Assembly: GCA_964215955.1 (NCBI GenBank)
Contig: CAXPDR010000041.1
Coordinates: 220,761-284,760, forward strand
Reading direction: 5' to 3'
DNA length: 64,000 bases
From: GCA-2706205 sp964215955
Lineage (GTDB): Bacteria > Bdellovibrionota > Bacteriovoracia > Bacteriovoracales > Bacteriovoracaceae
The position numbers and the translations under genes are program-made. Below the pieces are notes generated by a model. That model searched no databases and was not told where the DNA came from. It saw nothing but the letters and a program-made list of their open reading frames with translations. Positions 53,279 through 62,318 of the stretch are shown in pieces; the stretch's first letter is position 1, and each line of letters begins with the position of its first letter.

Positions 53279-55189
53279 TCAGCTGTGTTTCTTTATAGTT
53301 TTTGCCAGAAGAGATAATTTTATTGGTTTAGTTATGAAGTCTTTCATACCAACTTCAAAGCATCGATCTTTATCTTCCTGAAGAACATTAGCTGTCATTG
53401 CAATAATTGTGACTTCTCTTTCTTTTAGAATTTCTTTTGTGGCGGTAATACCATCCATTATTGGCATTTGCATGTCCATAAAGACTAGTGAATAACTATT
53501 TTTACTTGCAAGTTCAACGGCAATCTTTCCATTCTCGGCTAGATCATAATCGTAGCCAAGCTTTTCAAACATTTTTGAAGCAAGCTTTTGATTAATTTTA
53601 TTATCTTCTACCACAAGAATTTTATGAGGATATGTATTAGAGAAAAACTCATAATCTAGCTCAACTTTTTCAGAAGATGGTTTTTTTCCAGTTTTAAATT
53701 CGAGTTCAAAAATAAAATTCGAACCTTTTCCTTTCTTACTTTCAACGCGAATATTTCCACCCATCATCTCGGTTAGTTTCAAACAAATTGATAATCCAAG
53801 TCCTGTTCCACCAAATCTCCTCGTAATTCCTTCTTCTGCCTGAGAAAATTCTTTAAATAAACGTGTCTGTTCCTCTTTGCTCATTCCGATTCCATTATCC
53901 TTAACTTCAAATTTCAACCGAACTTTATCTTTAATTGAACTCAGTGTAGAGATTGAAAGAGTAACCTCACCTCCATTAGGAGAGAATTTTACGGCATTAT
54001 TAAGCAAATTAGTTAGTATCTGTCTTAATCTTACTGCATCAGAAAATAAATATATTGGTACCTCAGGAGAAATTTTTGTTTGAATAGTTATTCCACGTTC
54101 AGAAACCATATTTGATATAAGATATATTACTTCATCGATTGCTTTTAACAAATCAAAATGGGAATTTTCTATTAGCAATTTCCCTGATTCAATTTTAGAG
54201 ACATCTAAAATATCGTTGATAATAGTTAATAAACTATCTCCGCAAGAGTTTACTATTGAAACCATTTCTTTTTGATTTTTATCAAGATCTGTATCATGAA
54301 GTAGTGAAACCATACCAAGAATTCCATTCATTGGTGTTCTGATCTCATGACTCATATTCGCTAAAAACAGTGACTTGGCTTTTTCCGCTGCTAAAGCTTC
54401 ATTTCTCGATTGTTCTAGATTTAATTGATTCTCTTTAATTTCAGTAATATCTCTAATTATTCCTATAAAGAGAATTCCATCATCAGTTTTCACCTCTCCT
54501 AGATTTATTGATATGGGGATTCGCTTGCCTTTATTGTCAATCGCTTCTAATTCTCTAGATTTACCTATAATACGCGCGACACCACTATCAAGATATCTCT
54601 TAATATAATTATCATGCCCTTTACTATGCTCAGGCGGTACAATCATCGAGATATTTTTCCCTATCAGTTCATTTTCATTGTACCCAAACATTTCTGTTGC
54701 TTTTTTATTTACTGTTTCAATAATTCCTCTATGGTCAATAACAAAAAATGCATCCGGAATAGTCTTAAAGATAGAATTTAGTTTGGCATTATTTTTTCTG
54801 TTTAGTAAAACTTCTTCTTTTGAGTTAGAGATATCTCTAGAGGTAGCATATAAATAAAATTGTCCATCAAGCTCAATACCTTTAGCATTAATTTCGACAT
54901 CAATAATTTCTCCCGATTTCTTTTCATGTTTGGTTTCAAACATTCTTGGTTTTTCAATTAAGTCTTTAATAACTGGAACAAGTTGATCAACTGGAAATTG
55001 TCTATCCCAATCTCTGACATTTAAATTTAATGCTTCCTTATATGAATAACCTAATAATACTGCAAATCTTTGAGAACAATAAATGACATCTCCTATTTGA
55101 TCCAAAATATGAATCCCATCAGGAGAATTCTCAACAAGGTTTTTTAAAAAATCCAATTCTTTTTTGGACTCTAGTTTCTTTTTAGCCAA
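53279..55189 (-). CDS. PAS-PAS hybrid sensor histidine kinase
   Basis: A 636-residue soluble hybrid kinase: PAS domain about 12-125, second PAS about 133-255 (FxVID...GYNENELIGKN), HisKA with phospho-acceptor H281 (ANMSHEIRTPMNG), HATPase (NLLNNAVKFS, DNGIGM, GGTGLGLSI) and a C-terminal receiver with D572 (FMDMQMPIMDG). No membrane segment, so it senses a cytoplasmic signal. The start is TTG at 55189 with only a weak ribosome site. No response-regulator partner is next to it; it is convergent with ndh, 4 nt apart. Confidence 0.94.
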   Translation of the reverse strand: MAKKKLESKKELDFLKNLVENSPDGIHILDQIGDVIYCSQRFAVLLGYSYKEALNLNVRDWDRQFPVDQLVPVIKDLIEKPRMFETKHEKKSGEIIDVEINAKGIELDGQFYLYATSRDISNSKEEVLLNRKNNAKLNSIFKTIPDAFFVIDHRGIIETVNKKATEMFGYNENELIGKNISMIVPPEHSKGHDNYIKRYLDSGVARIIGKSRELEAIDNKGKRIPISINLGEVKTDDGILFIGIIRDITEIKENQLNLEQSRNEALAAEKAKSLFLANMSHEIRTPMNGILGMVSLLHDTDLDKNQKEMVSIVNSCGDSLLTIINDILDVSKIESGKLLIENSHFDLLKAIDEVIYLISNMVSERGITIQTKISPEVPIYLFSDAVRLRQILTNLLNNAVKFSPNGGEVTLSISTLSSIKDKVRLKFEVKDNGIGMSKEEQTRLFKEFSQAEEGITRRFGGTGLGLSICLKLTEMMGGNIRVESKKGKGSNFIFELEFKTGKKPSSEKVELDYEFFSNTYPHKILVVEDNKINQKLASKMFEKLGYDYDLAENGKIAVELASKNSYSLVFMDMQMPIMDGITATKEILKEREVTIIAMTANVLQEDKDRCFEVGMKDFITKPIKLSLLAKTIKKHS

Positions 55190-55342
55190 AATATTCGCTT
55201 TTTAAATTTACATTTTTATTGATTAAGTTATCGGAATTTTATTAAGAAGAATGAACGAAATTTTATGAGTAAACCGCTAAAAATTGGTTATAAACACTAC
55301 TATTTTTATCAAATGAATTAAAAATTAAATGATCACATTTCA

Positions 55343-56236
55343 TTATTTTTGAGATAAGTCCTCGAAATACTCAACTAGTTGATCAAAGACAAATCTAATT
55401 CTTCTATTCGTTTTTAGCTCTCTATGGGAAACAATCCATGTGGGGTAGCTTATCCCTTTAAAACTTTTAAGAACCCTTTCAACTGTTCTTTCCTTATCTC
55501 CAATCACATGAGGCATGATTCCAATCGCCAATCCCTCTTTCACTAAATTCCAGTGAACAAAATGACTTTCCGTCATAACAGGAAAATTTTTTTCGGTTAA
55601 ATTAATTCCAAAGTGTTTTAATCCTTCAATATAAACGCTTGTATTCCCGATACTTACAAAACTAGCTTTGGATAGATCTTCTGTACTCTTAAATGGCCCA
55701 AAGTTCTTAATAAACTCCTTGGTTGCATATAAGTTTCCTAGAGACTCTGATACTTGTTTCATTATAAGATCGGGTTGTTTAGGAAGAAAATTTCTTACCG
55801 CAATATCAGCTTCTCTTTTTCTTAAATCTGCTGAATCATTTTTTGCGACAATTTCTATTTTTATACCAGGGGCCAGTGTTCTTATTTTTTTTATAAGCGG
55901 TGGGAGAAGAAAGGCTGAATTTGCTTCGCTGGCAGAAATAGAAACGACACCTTCTAATTCTTCAGATTGTCCCATGGCAGCCATAGACAATTTACTTGCA
56001 CCTTCTGCCATAAGTTTTACATGCTCTATAAGATCAAGGCCTATTGGTGTTATTTGAATACCTTTTCCAACTCTTTCAAATAAAACGATCCCAAGTTGTT
56101 CTTCTAATGCCTGAACCTGTCTTCCAAGGGTAGATTGAGTTAGGTTAAGTGCCTTTGCTGCAGCAGAATAACTCCCTAACTCAGCTGTAACAAGAAAGGA
56201 TTTTGCTTTATTCCAGTCAAAATCAAGGTTTTTCAT
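55343..56236 (-). CDS. LysR-type transcriptional regulator
   Basis: A 297-residue LysR regulator: winged helix (FLVTAELGSYSAAAKALNL, STLGRQVQALEEQLG) and effector domain (GVVSISASEANSAFLLPPLI). Divergent from the methyltransferase at 56338, with an A/T-rich dyad operator in between, so it likely controls that gene and itself. AAGGAAAAGC precedes the ATG. Not similar enough to the regulator at 51049 to be a recent duplicate. Confidence 0.92.
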   Translation of the reverse strand: MKNLDFDWNKAKSFLVTAELGSYSAAAKALNLTQSTLGRQVQALEEQLGIVLFERVGKGIQITPIGLDLIEHVKLMAEGASKLSMAAMGQSEELEGVVSISASEANSAFLLPPLIKKIRTLAPGIKIEIVAKNDSADLRKREADIAVRNFLPKQPDLIMKQVSESLGNLYATKEFIKNFGPFKSTEDLSKASFVSIGNTSVYIEGLKHFGINLTEKNFPVMTESHFVHWNLVKEGLAIGIMPHVIGDKERTVERVLKSFKGISYPTWIVSHRELKTNRRIRFVFDQLVEYFEDLSQK

Positions 56237-56245
56237 GCTTTTCCT

Positions 56246-56265
56246 TATGCTTGCAAATTTGCATA
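56246..56265. promoter_or_regulatory. Dyad operator for the LysR/methyltransferase pair
   Basis: TATGC-N10-GCATA, with an inner palindrome TGCAAATTTGCA (56252-56263). It is centred 10-20 bp upstream of the lysR start and about 80 bp before the methyltransferase ATG, the usual site of LysR autoregulation. Confidence 0.65.
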
Positions 56266-56337
56266 CTTAATATGTTAATTTTGCCATTTAATAATATTTT
56301 TTGCAACCGTATAATAAATAAGAACAAGGAGCTAAAT

Positions 56338-56952
56338 ATGACAACTTCATCAGATTTTTGGGATAATATCTCAATAAAATATTCTAAACGACCTGTGCCT
56401 TCAGAAGAGATATATCAGGAAAAACTTAAAAGAACTCAAAAGCTATTTAGTGCTGATTCAGTTGTTATGGAATTCGGCTGTGGAACAGGTACTACTTCTC
56501 TCATTCATGCACCTTATGTTAAACAAATTGAGGCCTATGATTATTCTCCAGAGATGATTAAAATTGCTAACGAGAAAAAAGCTCTACAAAAAATTGAAAA
56601 TGTAAGTTTTAAAGTAAAAGATATGGATCAAATTGAATTTACTTCCGAAAAATATGATGTCGTCATGGGGCATAGTATTTTACATCTTACTCAAAATAAT
56701 CAAGAGATTCTTCAAAATGTTTTTAAATCTCTTAAGCCTGGAGGACACTTTGTCTCGAGTTCAGGTTGCATAAAAGAAATGAATTTTATCATTCGCCAGA
56801 TCATACCTTTTATGACTTTTATTGGAAAAGCACCAGTGATTAATGCTTTTTCTTCTGATGAGCTCATAGAACTTCACAAAAGTGTAGGTTTTAAAATTTA
56901 CGATGCGTGGAGATACAAAAAAGGAGAACTTTTTCTTGTAGCTCAAAAATAA
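56338..56952 (+). CDS. Class I SAM-dependent methyltransferase
   Basis: A 204-residue methyltransferase with motif I VVMEFGCGTGTTSL, the acidic residue after strand 2 (EAYDYSPEMI), motif FDVVMGHSILHLT-like (YDVVMGHSIL) and the post-motif LKPGGHFV. Substrate unknown; the closest look is small-molecule methylases of the UbiE/Methyltransf_11 group. The ATG at 56338 with AAGGAG is clear, though the frame is open further upstream. Likely regulated by the divergent LysR protein. Confidence 0.9.
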   Translation: MTTSSDFWDNISIKYSKRPVPSEEIYQEKLKRTQKLFSADSVVMEFGCGTGTTSLIHAPYVKQIEAYDYSPEMIKIANEKKALQKIENVSFKVKDMDQIEFTSEKYDVVMGHSILHLTQNNQEILQNVFKSLKPGGHFVSSSGCIKEMNFIIRQIIPFMTFIGKAPVINAFSSDELIELHKSVGFKIYDAWRYKKGELFLVAQK

Positions 56953-57006
56953 AACATCTCAAATTATGAAACATATGATGCAGATAACATCTGTAAAGGG
57001 ACTCTT

Positions 57007-57600
57007 ATGGAACAAATTCTACTAGGACTTGTACTGTTTAATGCTTTTTTCAAACCGAGTGATTACCAGTACGACACATTTGAAGTTTCACAAATAAATT
57101 TTGAAAAGAATGATGAAACTGAACTCATTTATAATAATGAATTCAAGAATATTCAAGCTCTTGGGTTTGGCTCACGAGAATATTCTCAAGCAAACTCTTG
57201 GTTGCGTTACGGTCAGGCGACTTATATATATGGACAATCAAGTGATTCGGAAAATGGACAAAGAGAGCTTAAGCAATACGGTGGTTACGCAGGTTTTTTA
57301 GCAGAGATTCACTATAAAAGATATTTTGGTATTGGTATTATCGCTGGTGGGGGGGCAACCTATACAGAATTTAATTATAATGACCTTAAGGATGATGACC
57401 GAAGTAATTATTTCGGCCTAGCAAGTCCCTATATCACCCTAGGCCTTCCCATAACTAAGACTGGTTCAATTAACTTAACGGCGGCAAGTTATTATCTGTC
57501 AGATCCAGCTGAGCAGATCAACGGTGTAGGTGAAGGTTTTGAACCACCCCATAATCTTGAAAATAAATTTGGATTAGAAATTGTATGGAGTTGGGATTAG
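57007..57600 (+). CDS. Hypothetical protein, possible small beta-barrel
   Basis: A 197-residue protein with a short hydrophobic N-terminus (MEQILLGLVLF) that is a poor signal peptide, then alternating strands with aromatic residues (WLRYGQATYIYG, AEIHYKRYFGIGIIAG) ending in VWSWD. The pattern resembles an 8-strand outer-membrane barrel but export is unproven. AAAGGGA precedes the ATG. 54 nt after the methyltransferase, perhaps co-transcribed. Convergent 4-nt overlap with the next gene. Confidence 0.65.
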   Translation: MEQILLGLVLFNAFFKPSDYQYDTFEVSQINFEKNDETELIYNNEFKNIQALGFGSREYSQANSWLRYGQATYIYGQSSDSENGQRELKQYGGYAGFLAEIHYKRYFGIGIIAGGGATYTEFNYNDLKDDDRSNYFGLASPYITLGLPITKTGSINLTAASYYLSDPAEQINGVGEGFEPPHNLENKFGLEIVWSWD

Positions 57601-58262
57601 TTTAAAATAATTTTTCCCATGTCTAATTTATTCTTTTGTACAATATTAATTTTGATGGTGGCATCCACAGCTGTTTCTAAATTAGATTTCAATAAAGTAA
57701 GATCATCTCCTTTAGGATAATTGGTGAGAAAGACGTCACCATTCGCAGTTTTATGAAGGCCTAACTTATTACGTTTAAAAATGTCATCCTCAAACATTCC
57801 TTTAGAAAAACGAATAACAATATAGTTTTTCAAAATTCTTTTTCTGTTTTTATAATAGACCATTTCTAAAACAGGAGAAAATTCGATCGATTCAATTTTT
57901 TCTTTTGAAAAAAAATTAGCACTAGCTCCTAATCCCGCACTTAAAAATAATCCGTCTTTATTAGCTCTTAATAACTCGTCTCCTGTATTATTTTTGGACA
58001 TTTTTCTAAATCGAAATGGCAAACACCCAATAATAATGACTCCAACAATCCCAAATAAATAACCAATTAAACTAAAACCTAGAGAAACATAAGATCGAAT
58101 TGGTGAAGGTGATCCGTCATTTGCCCAATTAGAAACATACAAAGCAAAAAAGATTCCAACTCCAAGACATAACAATGCCATAAAGAATTGAAAGATCATA
58201 ACCCCCCACTTCTCTTTATAAACAACAAACTCACCAGAGTCTATTCTTGCCAATATCTTCAA
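57597..58262 (-). CDS. Membrane protein, unknown function
   Basis: A 221-residue protein with two membrane helices close together near the N-terminus (IFQFFMALLCLGVGIFFALYV and a second, about 60-85: GFSLIGYLFGIVGVIIIGC), then a cytoplasmic beta-rich domain with strand repeats (VLEMVYYKNRKRIL) resembling PH-like domains. No recognised family. Starts within an ATGA overlap with csaA, so the two are coupled. Confidence 0.72.
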   Translation of the reverse strand: MKILARIDSGEFVVYKEKWGVMIFQFFMALLCLGVGIFFALYVSNWANDGSPSPIRSYVSLGFSLIGYLFGIVGVIIIGCLPFRFRKMSKNNTGDELLRANKDGLFLSAGLGASANFFSKEKIESIEFSPVLEMVYYKNRKRILKNYIVIRFSKGMFEDDIFKRNKLGLHKTANGDVFLTNYPKGDDLTLLKSNLETAVDATIKINIVQKNKLDMGKIILN

Positions 58263-58630
58263 TGTAACCTTGCTCCATTGGGAACATTTTTATCCAGTTC
58301 GAATAGTACGATATCATTACTTTCATCGGAAAATCCCATAACTAAAACTTCAGACATAAATTTCCCGATTTGCCTTGGAGGAAAATTAACAACCGCTAGA
58401 ACCTTCTTTCCCAGCAAACTTTCCTTGGAGTAGTGAGTCGTTATTTGGGCACTTGATTTTTTAATACCAACACCCTGTCCAAAATCTATTTTTAGCTTAA
58501 AACTTGGTTTTCTTGCCTCCGGAAAATCATCGACACTAATAACTTCTCCGATGCGCATATCTACACTTAAAAATTGTTCAAAATCTATTTCAGCTGCAGC
58601 TGGACTTCCTGGATTAAAATCAATATGCAT
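58259..58630 (-). CDS. csaA: CsaA-type tRNA-binding/chaperone protein
   Basis: A 123-residue OB-fold protein of the CsaA/Trbp111 tRNA-binding family: FLSVDMRIGEVISVDDFPEA opening (key VDMRIGEV), FGQGVGIKKSSAQIT and VVNFPPRQIGKFMSEVLVMG. CsaA is a homodimer with chaperone and export-related activity; the same domain binds tRNA in other proteins. Its stop overlaps the start of the downstream membrane-protein gene by 4 nt. Confidence 0.93.
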   Translation of the reverse strand: MHIDFNPGSPAAAEIDFEQFLSVDMRIGEVISVDDFPEARKPSFKLKIDFGQGVGIKKSSAQITTHYSKESLLGKKVLAVVNFPPRQIGKFMSEVLVMGFSDESNDIVLFELDKNVPNGARLH

Positions 58631-58690
58631 ATAAATTCCTTTTATAAAGTTATTTTATCAAAGGAATTTATCTTTGGAAAATTGGTCTTA

Positions 58691-60145
58691 TCACCTACGG
58701 GAATATCTATTTCGAGGGTTAGTATGTTTATTTAAAATAGACCGAGATAGATTTTTAGTAGCTGGTGCATTTTTAATACTCCAAATTTTATCCTTAGCAA
58801 ATTTAGCCGCTTTTTCATGGTCAATAACTCTCATTGGGTAATCTACCCCATACTCAAAGTTATACATTGTCTGCTCCATTTCAGTCATCTCCCAAGGACA
58901 ATGAATAAAACTCTCTGGTAAATTTCTAAGCTCGGGTACCCACCTCTTAATAAAAAAGGCTTTCTTATCCTTTTCTAAAGATTGCTTAACGGGATTATAT
59001 ATACGTACTGTATTAATCCCTGTTGTACCGGCTTGCATTTGAAACTGTGGAAAATGAATTCCGGGCTCATAATCGAGAAAACAACGAGCTAGATGTCTTG
59101 CTCCTTCTTGCCACGGTTGCCATAAAAGATGGGTGAAAAAAGAAACCACACACGCCCTCATTCTAAAATTTAGATAACCTGTTTCCTCAACACATCTCAT
59201 TGCAGCATCAATAAGAGGGTAACCTGTTTGCCCACTTTTCCAAGCTTGTATTAGTTTTTTATTCTTTTTTTGCCGAATGGAATTAAAAGCTGGATTCAAA
59301 TTTTCAAATTCCATATCACATTCCATTTCAAATTTCTGAATGAAATGACAATGCCACTTTATTCTGGCCATATACTGGTCAAGTGACCTTTTATTTTTAA
59401 TCTCAACTCTCTTTGCTAAGCAGCTTTGATAAATTTGTCTAATACTTATATTTCCCCAGCTGATATGAGCTGATAGAAGAGAACAATGGTAGCGAGAGGC
59501 TTCAGGGTAAGAAATATTTTTAAAATATTCATCAACTTTATCATTTAAGAACTCGTTAAGACGTTCATCTGCTTTAGACTCACCAGCTTCAATAGGAAGG
59601 GCCGCTGAAACTCTTTCTTCTAATTCACTTGTTAATAAAAGTTTAGAAGAAAATTTTTCAATAAACTTTTCTTCATTAATCTTTATCAAATCGATTGGAG
59701 TTTGCATGAAACTATGCCATCTTGTCTCCCAAGACTTTCTATTTCTTAATCCCCTAATAACCCCATTACTTTGATACTCTCGCCATTTTATATTTTGATT
59801 CGAAAAGTACATTTTCAAATTTAAGTCTCTTTTAAAAGTAATATCAACACCAGATTCTTCATGAGAAAAGACCGATTTGATTGAATAAACTCTTTGAATA
59901 TCATTAAACACATCTTGAGCGTTACCATAGAAAAGATGTACGGAAATTGACTTTTTAATTTCAATTAAAGACTGATAAACAAACTGCCAATGCTTAATGT
60001 CAAAGTCGTAATTATTTTCAATAATTGGCTCAAAAATATAAAGAGCTAATGTTTTTTCCGATTCCTTAAGTACGTTAGATAATGGTTGGTGATCACTCAA
60101 TCTTAAGTCTCTTTTGAACCATAAAACATTAATACTTTCTTTCAT
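58691..60145 (-). CDS. Cryptochrome/photolyase family flavoprotein, atypical
   Basis: A 484-residue member of the photolyase/cryptochrome family: N-terminal antenna domain (VLWFKRDLRLSDH) and FAD domain (SGQTGYPLIDAAMR, YLNFRMRACVVSFF, PWQEG, RIYNPVKQS). Compared by eye with E. coli photolyase (offset 14 residues, no gap over this part), W359 is kept as W345, but W306 corresponds to Q292, W382 to F368, W384 to M370 and the FAD-facing N378 to H364. The usual Trp electron relay therefore looks broken, so repair activity or its photoreduction route may differ. A basic C-terminal tail (RNRYSRR) may bind DNA. Single gene. Confidence 0.9.
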   Translation of the reverse strand: MKESINVLWFKRDLRLSDHQPLSNVLKESEKTLALYIFEPIIENNYDFDIKHWQFVYQSLIEIKKSISVHLFYGNAQDVFNDIQRVYSIKSVFSHEESGVDITFKRDLNLKMYFSNQNIKWREYQSNGVIRGLRNRKSWETRWHSFMQTPIDLIKINEEKFIEKFSSKLLLTSELEERVSAALPIEAGESKADERLNEFLNDKVDEYFKNISYPEASRYHCSLLSAHISWGNISIRQIYQSCLAKRVEIKNKRSLDQYMARIKWHCHFIQKFEMECDMEFENLNPAFNSIRQKKNKKLIQAWKSGQTGYPLIDAAMRCVEETGYLNFRMRACVVSFFTHLLWQPWQEGARHLARCFLDYEPGIHFPQFQMQAGTTGINTVRIYNPVKQSLEKDKKAFFIKRWVPELRNLPESFIHCPWEMTEMEQTMYNFEYGVDYPMRVIDHEKAAKFAKDKIWSIKNAPATKNLSRSILNKHTNPRNRYSRR

Positions 60146-60315
60146 GCCTTACATTAAAACAATTTAAGTCACCTGATAAGAAAGCTTATATTAGACCATG
60201 AGGATGTCTAGTTTTTATATAGCTTCTGACAATTAAAGTTTTTATTTTGATATATTGCCCCAATTCAAAATGACGTGTTACATTTATAATTAAATTTATA
60301 ATCTTAGGAGATTTC

Positions 60316-61362
60316 ATGAAAACAATTGGATATGCCTCCCATTCACCAACAGATGAATTAGTTCCTTATCACTTTGAAAGAAGAGAACTCAGGGACAATG
60401 ATGTGGCGATTGAAATTCTGTTCAGCGGTATATGCCACTCAGATCTCCATACTATTAAGGGAGACTGGGGAGAACAACCCTACCCATTAATCCCAGGTCA
60501 TGAAATTATTGGAAAAGTCATTGAGGTCGGATCGCAAGTAAAAAACTATAAAACTGGTGATCACGTAGGAGTTGGCTGCATGGTAGACAGTTGCCAAAGC
60601 TGTGATCAATGTGACAATCACGAAGAACAATTTTGTAGAAATGGATTTACTGCGACTTATGGTTCTCAAGATCGTGAAACAAAAGAAGTAACCCAAGGTG
60701 GCTACTCAAAACATATCGTTGTTAGAGAAGAGTTTGTTGTCCGTATTTCTGATAAACTTGATCTTTCAAAAGCAGCACCTATTCTTTGTGCAGGTATAAC
60801 AACTTACTCTCCTTTAAAAAAATGGAATGTAACAAAAGGAACTAGAGTTGGTGTTATAGGACTAGGGGGACTCGGTCATATGGGTGTAAAGTTAGCAGTT
60901 GCAATGGGTGCTGAAGTTACAGTTATTAGTAGATCAAACTCCAAGGAAAGCAGTGCTAAGGCCATGGGAGCTAAAGGAGTTTTAGTTTCGACAGATGCAG
61001 AAGCTATGGCCAAGGCGAGTGGAAGCTTTGATTTAATTCTTGATACTGTTCCAGTTAAGCATGATTTTAATACTTACACTCCTCTTTTGGATGTAGATGG
61101 AACCTTAGTTCTTGTGGGGCAAATCGGAATGATGGAAGAGCCACTTACTATTCCTTTAGTTATGGGAAGAAGAAGAATTGCTGGTTCACTTATTGGTGGA
61201 ATTAAAGAAACTCAAGAGGTGCTAGATTTTTGTGCTAAACATAACATTCATCCAACTTGTACCCCAATTAAGCCAGATGAAATTAATAAGGCTTGGGATA
61301 CATTATTAAATGAAAATCCAGACCATCGTTTTGTAATTGATATGACTGAGCTGTCAGTTTGA
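60316..61362 (+). CDS. Zinc-dependent NAD(P) alcohol dehydrogenase (YahK/CAD type)
   Basis: A 348-residue MDR-family dehydrogenase. Catalytic zinc ligands C40 (GICHSDLH), H62-E63 (PGHEI) and a later Cys (ILCAGI); structural zinc set C93, C96, C99, C107 (CQSCDQCDN...C); cofactor motif GLGGLGHMGVKLA. Resembles the cinnamyl-alcohol/aldehyde reductase group that reduces aldehydes with NADPH. AGGAGATTTC before the ATG, and a strong terminator follows. Single gene, divergent from the photolyase. Confidence 0.94.
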   Translation: MKTIGYASHSPTDELVPYHFERRELRDNDVAIEILFSGICHSDLHTIKGDWGEQPYPLIPGHEIIGKVIEVGSQVKNYKTGDHVGVGCMVDSCQSCDQCDNHEEQFCRNGFTATYGSQDRETKEVTQGGYSKHIVVREEFVVRISDKLDLSKAAPILCAGITTYSPLKKWNVTKGTRVGVIGLGGLGHMGVKLAVAMGAEVTVISRSNSKESSAKAMGAKGVLVSTDAEAMAKASGSFDLILDTVPVKHDFNTYTPLLDVDGTLVLVGQIGMMEEPLTIPLVMGRRRIAGSLIGGIKETQEVLDFCAKHNIHPTCTPIKPDEINKAWDTLLNENPDHRFVIDMTELSV

Positions 61363-61366
61363 AAAA

Positions 61367-61397
61367 AATAAGGCCCAGAATAAATCTGGGCCTTATT
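61367..61397. terminator. Strong bidirectional terminator
   Basis: A perfect 13-bp stem (61367-61379 with 61385-61397; core AAGGCCCAGA/TCTGGGCCTT), 5-nt loop, A-run on one side and T-rich on the other. It ends the dehydrogenase gene and, in the other direction, the small secreted protein gene at 61405. Confidence 0.93.
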
Positions 61398-61404
61398 TAA
61401 TGTT

Positions 61405-61668
61405 TTAACTTTCTATCGTTTGATCTCTCTGACCTCTTCTTATTTTATGAACAGGTTTCTCAAAGCCTTTCTCTGATAAGCAACTATCAAGTTTTTCTAT
61501 TTGATCTCTAGAAGGTCTATTCTCTCTGCTTGGTCTTTCGATTCCAAGCTCACTAGCACAGCTCTCCATTGCCTCTCGCATTTCTTCACTTGGCCCCCCA
61601 TGTCTATGTGCCTCAGCATGAAAAACACATAAGAAAGAACAGACGCTCAATAAAATTAATTTCTTCAT
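61405..61668 (-). CDS. Small secreted protein, His-rich N-terminus
   Basis: An 87-residue protein with a Sec signal peptide (cleavage after AEA) leaving a ~66-residue mature chain that begins HRHGG and carries two Cys (ESCASE and DSCLSE), so one disulfide is likely. Helical, charged. The exposed N-terminal His-x-His resembles an ATCUN-like metal site, but this is inference. GGAGA precedes the ATG. Single gene with a strong terminator. Confidence 0.78.
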   Translation of the reverse strand: MKKLILLSVCSFLCVFHAEAHRHGGPSEEMREAMESCASELGIERPSRENRPSRDQIEKLDSCLSEKGFEKPVHKIRRGQRDQTIES

Positions 61669-61792
61669 ATAATTTTCTCCTAATTAGAAAGCTTTAATTT
61701 AGCTTTTCTTCTAAAAAAGAATAACAAGGAAATATTGACAGATTATGGATTTATTCGATTTTAAAGATCTTAAATATATTAAATGATTCTAC

Positions 61793-61939
61793 TCACCATG
61801 GCTTCAAATATAACTTCATTCCATCATGGGTGGCCTTAAAGCCTAACTCATCATAAAAATCAATTGCTCTATCACGCTCTTTACTTGTTGTTAATTGAAC
61901 AAGATGACAACCTCTATCTTTTGCTCGTTTTATGGCCAT
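61793..61939 (-). pseudogene. C-terminal remnant of a GNAT acetyltransferase
   Basis: Minus-strand frame ending at TGA (61793-61795) translates to a typical GNAT tail: AIKRAKDRGCH, LVQLTTSKERDRAIDFYDEL, GFKATHDGMKLYL. This is the last ~45 residues only; the N-terminal two thirds of an acetyltransferase are missing, cut off near 61930 where plus-strand ankyrin coding sequence begins. No ribosome site or promoter supports expression of the fragment. It is a gene remnant left by a rearrangement. Confidence 0.75.
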
Positions 61940-62254
61940 ACTGAAATGGTTAATTTGCTTTTAGAAAATAAAGCGAATCCATGCAATAAAGATAAACGTG
62001 GTAATACTGCTTTAATGGGGGCAATCTTCAAAGTAAATGTGTCATTAATCAAAAAAAATCATGGAAACCAGACTGCCCTCATGTATGCTTCTTTATTTAA
62101 CAGAAAAGAGATCGCTAATAAGCTTTTGGAAAAGGGTGAAAATCCTAATGAAAGAGATCTGAATGGTGTATCGGCCATTGAAGTTGCAAAAAAGCAATAT
62201 AATCAAAAAATGGTTGAGCTTTTATCGAGATCGAACAGAGGGAGCTTAAAATAA
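61928..62254 (+). pseudogene. Truncated ankyrin-repeat gene
   Basis: From about 61928 the plus strand encodes ankyrin repeats: FYGHTEMVNLLLENKANP (part), KRGNTALMGAIFK, then GNQTALMYASLF and NKLLEKGENPNERD. The first repeat lacks its N-terminal half, and the middle one (VNVSLIKKNHGNQT) lacks the usual -LL--GA- helix and turn, so there is an internal deletion too. Upstream the frame runs into the antisense of the GNAT remnant, giving non-ankyrin residues and only a TTG start at 61895 with no ribosome site. Probably a non-functional remnant. Confidence 0.7.
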
Positions 62255-62318
62255 TAAAAGGAATTTTATTTGTAAAAGTTGATAGAACGAGTATAAAAAT
62301 AGTAAACTTTTTTAAGGA

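Noticed and set aside
60228..60256. CTGACA-N17-GATATA promoter before the alcohol dehydrogenase
   Set aside because: Plausible, but the region is so A/T-rich that several equal alternatives exist.
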